From Sorghum bicolor (lineage: Eukaryota; Streptophyta; Magnoliopsida; Poales; Poaceae), in the NCBI RefSeq assembly GCF_000003195.3, contig NC_012878.2, forward strand, positions 51,398,629 through 51,462,628: a stretch of 64,000 nt of DNA, written 5' to 3'. This document shows, piece after piece, positions 56,377 to 64,000 of this stretch. The position numbers and the translations under genes are program-made. Position 1 is the stretch's first letter. Every line of letters starts with the position of its first letter. The notes under the pieces were generated by a model. The model worked only from the letters and a program-made list of their open reading frames with translations. It was not told where the DNA came from and did no database searches.

Positions 56377-59300
56377 TAGCTGACGAACTTTAGCCTAACT
56401 AGTAGGGCCTCCTCGGTCTGCTTAAGGAATTCTCAGGCTGATGATCGATTTTCGGATGACCCGGCTGTTGACGGCTTTCAGGGTCGATCGATGCCGATCG
56501 CTTTCAACGCTTATCGATCGTTGATAGGGGAGGGTCTGAAGGGTGCGTGTGCGACTTGCTGCGTCCACGTCGACCCAGCGTACCGCATTATCCAGATTCC
56601 AGAACATACTGTACCTCATCATGGATGCCAAGAGAAAAGTGAGAGCACTTTTTCTTCCACATCATCAGCTGTTCCACGTTCCTCCTGATCTCTGCCGTGC
56701 CGTGTCAGCGGTAGCTTCCCAATCCTGCCTGTGTGGCACAGGTAGTGGCAAGTCAACACCCTAGCTTGTCTGAGCTAAGCTCTGGATGTCGTACATTCTG
56801 CAAAAGATCAGACCGGCCAAACTTCAGCCGATCGAACCTTCCTTTCCTATCCTGTCAGTTTGGTGAACGTTTCAATATTTACGTGTGTGTATGATCTCTG
56901 AATACAGGGACCAAAGGTTTAAGATTTCTGTTGGGATATTTCCGAGTATTTGTGAACACGGTCATATTATAGCTATAGAGACTTGACTGCTATAGAAACC
57001 ATGTCCATATACTAAAGGGGTGTTTCATTTGTGGAATAAATTAGTTCACCATCATCTCACTATCTACTTTTTTTGTTTTGTTTTTTTTTATTTTGGACAA
57101 GGATGAGTTTATCATTACCACCTTATTCTCGTAAGCTAATAATTGGTAACCGATAAAAGAGATGGGAAAGTTCTATATTTCTGTTAATTACATTTGTTAT
57201 GTGATTTTTTTTTGCCATTTTGAGGTGTTTTGATTTCAAACACTATATTGATTACTCTAAAAAACATGGCGTGCTACGAAAGAAAAAAAGGTATGTTTGA
57301 TGGTTTAGTTTTATTGTAGAAACAATAGGAATTATCACTATTAGTTCAATTTTAAGTACGGATATATTCACAAGTAATAATAATCTTAATTGGTTTATAA
57401 GCTAACCACATAACTCCTATAGGGTGTCTCTAAGCATGCGAGAAAGAGAGTAAAGAACTTTACGCAATTACACATAAAATATGTACATTTCCTAGAGCAG
57501 AATTAAACAAAGAACTTTACGCAAGAAATTTTTAATACACTTCAATCATATAATAATTAGCCCACCATAAAAACTTCACCAAAATTAGACCATGGAAACT
57601 CAAACTTTGAATTAATTAAAGAAAAGCATAGATCTAAAGTTACAACAAAAATTATATACTAAAATATACCATATTATATACTTACTGTGTAAATCTACTC
57701 ATGTGGAGTCCAATAAAAATATATTTTCTATTTAGGATTTTCTCTGTTTTACTGGTTTTTTATTAAATTCAGCCGATATATAAATAAAAAAGAAAAACAA
57801 AACCACCTTTGAAAACCACCTATAACCTGGTGAGAGAGGTAAATTAATTATTTTAAAAGTTGAGGGAGGTGATTTATCTGATTTTGGATTTTAGGCAGGA
57901 AAAAGGCAAAATATATTTTTTCCACTTAAACGAAAATTTTCAGGAAGTTTTGGGCTTTGCGACCGCGACCTGAAAGCCCGGCGTCGTGAGTCGTGACCGT
58001 GGAGGACGCCGCAAGGTCTAACGAAGAGCCCATGGAGCGTCCCAGCCCAACGTGCTTAGCGGCGAACGGCCCACGTAGAAAAGCCCGAACAATCCCGTTC
58101 CCGCCGCCCCCGGCTGATCTTCGTACGGTAACGGCAGTCTCTCCTCCCTTCCACCACTCCTGTCAGACGCCATTAAAGATTGAACGATATTGCAAAGCCT
58201 GTGCAAGTTTTGTTTTGGAATCTCTAGAAGCTATCCTCATCAAGATACATTTCTCCATATCTAATCAGCGCCGATAAAGACCGTACAATTACAAAGGTCG
58301 GATAGAGGTAAAGGAGACTGATCGAATAGATAATTTGGTGGTTATGACTAAGGTCCCCCGGGAGGCGGGAGGCCGGGACCATGTTCATTCTGAATTAAAT
58401 CCGCCAGCCTAATTTAGATTGTTCCAAGCATCTCAAACGGTTCTGTCCTGAATCGATCAGGATTGGATCCAATGCAATGCATGGGGACAGAAATCCGATT
58501 GGATCTCACTCACAGTACCCGCCAGCCACCAGGCACCACACACACCAGCGCAATACAAAAGACACAAAACGATCACCGCACTGAATTCAATATGCCAGGT
58601 GTCATCAGGAATTATGCAAGAATGTTCGGGGCAGGGGAAATAGCTCAAAGTTCTACGAGCAATCTGGCAACTTCTTCTCACGGCCATCTCCTCTACAGTA
58701 CTAGCTATTCCAGGTCACTCAAGGACCAACTTGAAGGACCGTGTGGTCACAGGCTTAAATATGCCACATTTTGTAACAAGAACTGTGCATAAGAATGTGA
58801 CGAATAGGGATGGCAATTTATCAGCTAACAATGCTGCGAGTTTCCAGATTATCAAGATAAATGGATGCTAGTTCTTGGGACATTTGAAGAGCTGACGGGA
58901 AAACTCCTGAAGGATCGTTTCTATTTGGATTAAGGGCAGCAATATTGCAATGTGTTGAGGTTCAGTGAATCTGTTTAGGTTACGGTTGTTTGATATTTTG
59001 TTTAGGTTGATATACGTGTATCTGTTTCCTATTATTCACTGTGGTTATTACCAGTAAACATGATACATGAGGTTGGCCATCTAAGATATTTTCCTTTCCA
59101 CTGCCAGTGTAACCAAAAGCAATGTTATACTGCATGTGGATAATCGATTTCTTAGTTGTCTGCTATCTCAGAGAAAACAGTGTTGTTGCATCCACTGAAC
59201 TTCACCGTTATACTAGTTCATTTTCCCTTGAGAAGCTTCGCGCCATAAATGTCACTGATCCTGTGCTGAAGACATGCTCAAATATCATAGATGGGCATGG

Positions 59301-59383
59301 CTTGAGTTCCTAGATTTGTTTCCTAGATATCCTAATGGATTGGTGGGTAGAGTATTATATAAGAATGCTCTGACCTCCTTAAA
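56377..59383. other. Intergenic, no gene recognised
   Basis: Mixed composition. Several short frames (for example near 56540, 58000 and 58470) lack motifs. At 57015 GGGGTGTTTCATTTGTGG resembles the left end of a common grass MITE, but no right end was found. Confidence 0.4.
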
Positions 59384-59693
59384 GCATCTCCAGTGTGTGT
59401 CAAAACCGAACCGTGGAGGCATGATGGTTCGATTTATACACTGGAGTATCCGAACCATACAAAATCTTTCTTTGGTTCGCATCCTGCAGCTGGTTCGAAC
59501 CGACTCGAATAGAAAAATAGAAAGGCAAGCAGAATCCATGCATGGAGGCCTGATGCCGGTAGCTGAATTGACGATTTTGAATTTTCTAATCTAAAACGGA
59601 GGCCCACCAACCAAACCAAACACTACAGCTATCGAACCATGCCTAACTCTAACACTTTTGCAGAGCAAAATCGCTGAGACACTGGAGGTGCCC
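59384..59693. mobile_element. Possible MITE with CTCCAGTGT ends
   Basis: AGCATCTCCAGTGTGTGTCA at 59384 is roughly inverted at the right as TGAGACACTGGAGGTGCCC (to 59693). No clear flanking duplication, so the call rests on the terminal inverted repeat alone. Confidence 0.4.
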
Positions 59694-60503
59694 GCATACA
59701 ACAGCCCTATTGAGACGACAAGAGACGCAGAACTCTGAAACAAATGTTGGAACATGCTCCTGACACCGCATGGTTCTTACATAGTATTTCTGTCACTGAA
59801 CTTTTCAACTCAGATATTCCTGAGTAAATGTCTTTTTTGTAATTATGCGTCCATAGCCTTTATCTTTTCAATCATGCAGTAGTTTCGTTTTTGTACTGTT
59901 TATTTTGACATGCCTACGAAATAACTGTCAAAATAATTTACTACTGGCCAGGTTTCTGTTTCAGAGGAAGTAGGGGAAATAGAACTCAAAGACAGAGTTG
60001 GCTAAAAGAAGAATAGAACTTTCACTGCGGTCCATCTATTGTAATTTTATTTATGCCGAATACCATATGGGACATTTTAAACATTCCCTATTTATGCCAT
60101 ATTTCCCTGTATACTACACTCATTCAGAGCTTTACAACTCTCTACATATAATATATCTCAACGTTGTCCGAGAGATATGATGGATAGATGAGTTCATAGA
60201 TGCTACTAGTGTTAGCATTAAAACTTTAAAGTTGAGTTGTTGTCTGATGACTCTCCAAATGCCGACTGTAAAAGTATGCAAAATCCATGCAAAGTAAATC
60301 CCGACTGTATTAATTTCACAGGAAGACTAATCTTCTTTATCACACGAGGCCGAGCTCTCCAGTATTCAGATTACAGGGCTGCCATATCAGGACAGCTGGA
60401 GCTTAAATCAATTGGTAGGTCGATCCATGGTTATCAACCATCCCATCTTTATCTGCAGCATTCACCGGAGCAGATTGACTCATAACCCTCTTCCATATAT
60501 ACC
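59694..60503. other. Upstream region of the GPAT gene
   Basis: No gene recognised; AT-rich, with short frames only. The proximal 100 bp includes the TATA candidate at 60504-60512. Confidence 0.45.
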
Positions 60504-60512
60504 ATATATATA
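60504..60512 (+). promoter_or_regulatory. Candidate TATA box of the GPAT gene
   Basis: ATATATATA 79-87 bp upstream of the ATG at 60591, which would place the transcription start near 60540 and give a leader of about 50 nt. Confidence 0.5.
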
Positions 60513-60590
60513 GACCATCCCTGCCGCGACGAGGATTGCACCTTCACCAATCACCACTCCATCTCTGTTCACTCGAGGCAAGTATCAAGT

Positions 60591-63151
60591 ATGGTGTCCC
60601 GAAAAACCCGAAGGTTCTCGCCGATCGAGCAGTGCGACACCGAGGGGAGGTTGCGGTCGCGGCAGACGGTCGCCGCCGACCTCGACGGCACGCTGCTCCT
60701 GTCCCGAAGCGCGTTCCCGTACTACCTCCTCGTGGCGCTGGAGGCCGGCAGCCTCCTCCGCGCCGTGGCGCTTCTCATGTCCGTGCCCTTCGTGTACCTC
60801 ACCTACGTCACCGTGTCCGAGACCCTGGCCGTGCGCGCGTTCCTCTACGTCGCCGTGGCGGGGCTCGACGTGAGCGACATCGAGGCCGTCGCCCGGACCG
60901 TGCTCCCCAGGTTCTACGCCGGCGACGTCCACCCGGAGGGCTGGCGCGTCTTCCGCTCGTTCGGGAGGAGGTGCGTCGTCACCGCCAGCCCGCGGGTGAT
61001 GGTGGAGCCGTTCGCCAGGGCGTTCCTTGGCGCCGACGTGGTCATCGGGACGGAGATGGAGGTGGGCGCGTCCGGGAAGGCCACGGGGTTCGTCGCCGGG
61101 CCCGGGGTGCTCGTCGGCGAACACAAGAGGCGGGCGGTGGTGAGGGAGTTCGGCGACGCGCTGCCGGACGTCGGCATGGGGGATCGCGAGAGCGACTTCG
61201 ACTTCATGGCCATCTGCAAGGTAGAGTATAGCTTCTTCAGCTGTGTATTCTACTATCTCAGCTTCTGATTGAATGCATTCTACTGTACATTTGCTGCTAA
61301 AATTGTACAATGCTGGATACTTAGTACATCATGCACACGGCCGAAGGAATTATTAGATGTGATCATACGATTTTTTTAGAGTACTGTCTGTAAGTAGTAC
61401 CATACGTGCCTCGACTACTAGATCTCAATTCTGCAAATTGCAATCTCAGACATCGATGAGACATGCACCAATTGTACTTATAAATAGTAGTTGGTTGTCC
61501 GCATGCACTAGATAAGGTAGCTGAGGTAAATTTGTCCGCATGCACTAGATAAGGTAGCTGAGCACTGGCTAACCATCCACAAATGACCACTAGTTCCTTC
61601 TCCCTCAACAGCATAATTCATAGTAGTGAATTGGGTCAGTTGCCGTGAGCCTACTCTGTTTGGACCATCTGGTCCACCTGAATAGCTATTGGCCTATTGT
61701 TATGGAACGTTGGCAAGAAATTCATTCTTCCTAGGGTAAATTTGCTATAGAACATTCTTCGATATTACTCCATCCATTCCAAATTATAGATCACTTTGAC
61801 TTTTATGATTCATTCATTTTACTGTGTATTTAGACATATTATTATGTCTAGATACATAATAAAATAGATGTAGCAAAAAAAAAGTTAAAACGATTTATAA
61901 TTTGAAACGGCTGATGAATTCTACTTAATATTATCTTCGTTAGAGGAAATTTTTTAGTTTTTTTCAAACAACTTCCGTATAGATCATGTCAACGTTAGAG
62001 CCACTGGTCCTGTGAACAATGGCTAAGTTTGCAGTTTTCGACCCCCTCCAATCCTGCAATGAATTAGGAGTAATGCCATAGTGCTAGACGATTAGGAGTA
62101 GGACGCTGTGCTGTCACTGGTCCTGCGGGACTTTCTGGAAATGGGTAATTGGGTAATTCCTGTCACAGCTTATCGCTACTGTAATCACGCTATGCATGCA
62201 CATGCACTGTCCGTTCTCCGATGTGCTGATGGTGTCGCATGAATGCAGGAAGCGTACATGGTAACACGGCAGAAGTACCGCGCGTTGCCCCGGGAGCAGC
62301 TGCAGAGCCGGGTCATCCTCCACGACGGCCGCCTGGCCCGGCGACCGACGGCGACCAACACGCTTCTCACTCTCCTGTGGATGCCGCTCGGCTTCGCGCT
62401 CGCGCTGGCGCGCGTGCATCTCCACCTGCTCCTCCCGGCGCGCGCCCTCTCCTACGCCTACAAGCTTATGGGCGTCAAGCTGGTGGTGCGCGGCAACCGG
62501 CCGCCGCCGCCGCCGCCGTCCAAGAAGGGCGGCGGCCCCGGGGTTCTCTTCGTGTGCAACCACCGCACCACGCTCGACCCTGTCGCGGTGGCCGTCGCGC
62601 TGGGCCGCAAGGTGAGATGGGTCGTCACGGACGGCGCCTCCAGCAGGTTCTCGGAGGCCGTGTCGCCTGTCATGACAGGCGTGGCGCTGCCCGTGCCCGT
62701 GCCCAGCCGCGAGAGCGACGACGACGCGGACGCCGCCGCCCGCATCCGGCGGCTGCTCGAGGAGGGAGACGACGTCGTCATCTTCCCCGAGGGCACCATC
62801 TGCCGCGAGCCCTTCCTGCTGCGGTTCGGCGCGCTCTTCGCTGAGGTCACCGACCGCATCGTGCCCGTGGCCATCGGCGCTAGGGAGGGCATGTTCCACG
62901 GGTCCACGGCGCGCGGGCTCAGGAGAATGGATCCCTACTTCTTTTTCATGAACCCACGGCCGACGTACGAGGTGACGTTCCTGAACCAGCTTCCAAGGGA
63001 GCTCACCTGCGGCGGCGGAAGGTCGCCGGTCGAGGTGGCCAACTATGTCCAGGAGGTCCTGGCCGCGCAGCTTGGATTCGACTGCACTTGCACCAGCAAG
63101 CAGGCAAAAACAGGATGGTCTCCGGCGGCCCCGACGGTTGCGTGGCGTTGA
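60591..63151 (+). CDS. sn-2 glycerol-3-phosphate acyltransferase (GPAT5/RAM2-like)
   Basis: Two exons, 60591-61220 and 62249-63151, phase 0, give 510 residues, the usual length of land-plant GPAT1-8 proteins. These acylate glycerol-3-phosphate, mostly at sn-2, to make precursors for cutin, suberin or, for RAM2, lipids for mycorrhizal fungi. Seen here: an N-terminal HAD-like domain with DLDGT (residues 30-34), Lys179 and GDRESDFDF (197-205), hydrophobic segments near residues 45-70 and 245-272, then the acyltransferase boxes NHRTTLD (314-320), [15 protein letters not shown] (389-403) and IVPVAI (414-419). [18 protein letters not shown] follows, and the C-terminus is short. A Pro-rich tract (about 295-300) precedes the catalytic part. 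The HAD motifs look complete, so phosphatase activity (giving monoacylglycerol) is possible but unproven. The N-terminus resembles RAM2/GPAT5/7-type sequences; exact subclass needs a tree. The start ATG fits family length and the TATA position. Confidence 0.93.
61495..61562 (+). repeat. 31-bp direct repeat in the GPAT intron
   Basis: A 31-bp unit beginning TTGTCCGCATGCACTAGATA occurs at 61495-61525 and again at 61532-61562, separated by 6 bp. Confidence 0.95.
61767..61910. mobile_element. Stowaway-like MITE remnant in the GPAT intron
   Basis: Starts CTCCATCCATTCCAAATTAT after TA (61765-61766) and ends TTATAATTTGAAACGG without the last bases and flanking TA. Confidence 0.65.
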
Positions 63152-63535
63152 AAGAGGTGGACTAGGGAAAACAGAGCATGCAGCCAACTGTTAATTGCCG
63201 TGCGTTGACAGTTGAGAGTGGTGATCAATCCATGGTTTCACATAATCACATTTACCGTTGATGTCTGTGATATAAGAACCACATGTATACATATATGAGC
63301 GCCAGGTTTCAAATAGGGAACCATGGAAACATCTTTTTTACAGCAGTGTTTATAGCTAACAACTAACAAGAAAGCACGGCAACACCCAAGGTACGTCCCT
63401 CGAGTTTAAACGTTCATTATGTTCCTTATAAGAGGACTCCAAAACTATATATCTGTTTTCTCATAAAGAAATTAAGAAGAGTACCTCATAATCTGATATT
63501 TATCAAAGAAAATTGTAGTTAGTACAAAAGAACAA
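63152..63535. other. Downstream of the GPAT gene
   Basis: Presumed 3' UTR and spacer; no gene recognised. Confidence 0.4.
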
Positions 63536-64000
63536 CTTAACATAATTTTTTTAATTAAGGAATAAAGGTTCCAGCCTTCACATTCATGAAGAATGCTTAA
63601 GACTTAAGCTTACATGAAAGGAACTAACCCCAAGTTTCCGCTATGCGGCCAAAAATGACAATACTCAAAGCAAAACAGAGACCACATCTCCACAGAATAA
63701 GATCCAGCGAAACCTATGCTCTTAGTTTTAGAGAAAGTTGGAACAAAATAGACTGCCTTAGACTCCAATTCTCCTTAGGTTCTTCCACACACTAGAGCTG
63801 AAAAGTTGTACGACCATGCCTTCTAAATGCTTGCATCCCTCTTTCAACATTCTTCCCTCTTCCTCTTTAGACAACAATGACCATTGTTTGATCCAAAAGG
63901 TTGCTTTGAGATTACCTGCAATAGAGATTCCTCATCTGAAAGAGACATTCAGTGGGGTTGAGCTAAGTACGCTGGCAACGGAAACCCTCTTTTTTCTTAC
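63536..64000 (-). mobile_element. LINE fragment, C-terminal end
   Basis: On the minus strand a short frame reads FWIKQWSLLSKEEE, GRMLKEGCKHLEGMVVQLF and SSVWKNLRRIGV before a stop, matching the C-terminal tail of plant LINE ORF2 proteins. An A-rich stretch on the minus strand near 63550 may be the worn tail. The fragment continues to, and probably beyond, the window edge. Confidence 0.6.

Noticed and set aside
57015..57290. Possible MITE starting GGGGTGTTTCATTTG
   Set aside because: Only one end resembles a known terminus; no inverted partner or flanking duplication found.
1..64000. tRNA, rRNA, CRISPR or bacterial-type operon signals
   Set aside because: None recognised by eye; a tRNA/Rfam scan was not possible, so small RNA genes cannot be excluded.

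Overview
The window is nuclear DNA of a grass, most probably sorghum or a close Andropogoneae relative. This rests on intron-containing genes with GT..AG junctions, GC-rich first exons, grass-type proteins (an AUX1-like auxin carrier and a plant sn-2 GPAT) and very many grass MITEs, above all a family with GGCCTTGTTTAGTT ends. The species is inferred, not proven. Rice carries related auxin carrier and GPAT genes, so collinearity with a rice segment is plausible but was not tested.

Five host genes look intact: a small DUF2062 membrane protein (11450-13324, +), an AUX1/LAX auxin influx carrier with seven coding exons (15856-19690, -), an unrecognised 216-residue coiled-coil protein with six coding exons including a 28-nt micro-exon (37140-43002, -), a plastid-type TPR protein (49035-50644, -) and a glycerol-3-phosphate acyltransferase with an N-terminal HAD-like domain (60591-63151, +). 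Two host genes are decayed: a tubulin-folding cofactor E copy (5526-10050) with a premature stop and several frameshifts, and a Sec23-like copy (27395-33345) split by transposons.

The rest is mostly transposon-derived. 1-5.4 kb: a 3.9-kb CACTA element inserted in a Stowaway-like MITE. 20.4-23.2 kb: a run of Tourist and Stowaway MITEs upstream of the auxin carrier. 25.9-26.9 kb: three MITEs laid end to end sharing TAA junctions, one holding a nested MITE. 28.3-33.0 kb: a full-length PIF/Harbinger element with matching TIRs, a 3-bp duplication, an intact DDE transposase and an intact Myb/SANT-like ORF1, inserted in a related MITE inside the Sec23 pseudogene. 35.2-36.1 kb: a probable non-autonomous Helitron. 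46.9-47.6 and 52.4-53.1 kb: MITEs nested in MITEs. 53.9-54.5 kb and 63.5-64.0 kb: LINE fragments.

The host genes form no operon or joint pathway; they are independent units in a transposon-rich gene region. The most notable content is the apparently coding-competent Harbinger element together with many MITEs sharing its termini, the cleanly readable insertion-in-insertion histories, and the unfamiliar coiled-coil gene. No tRNA, rRNA or CRISPR array was recognised, and nothing here clearly amounts to a new biological system.
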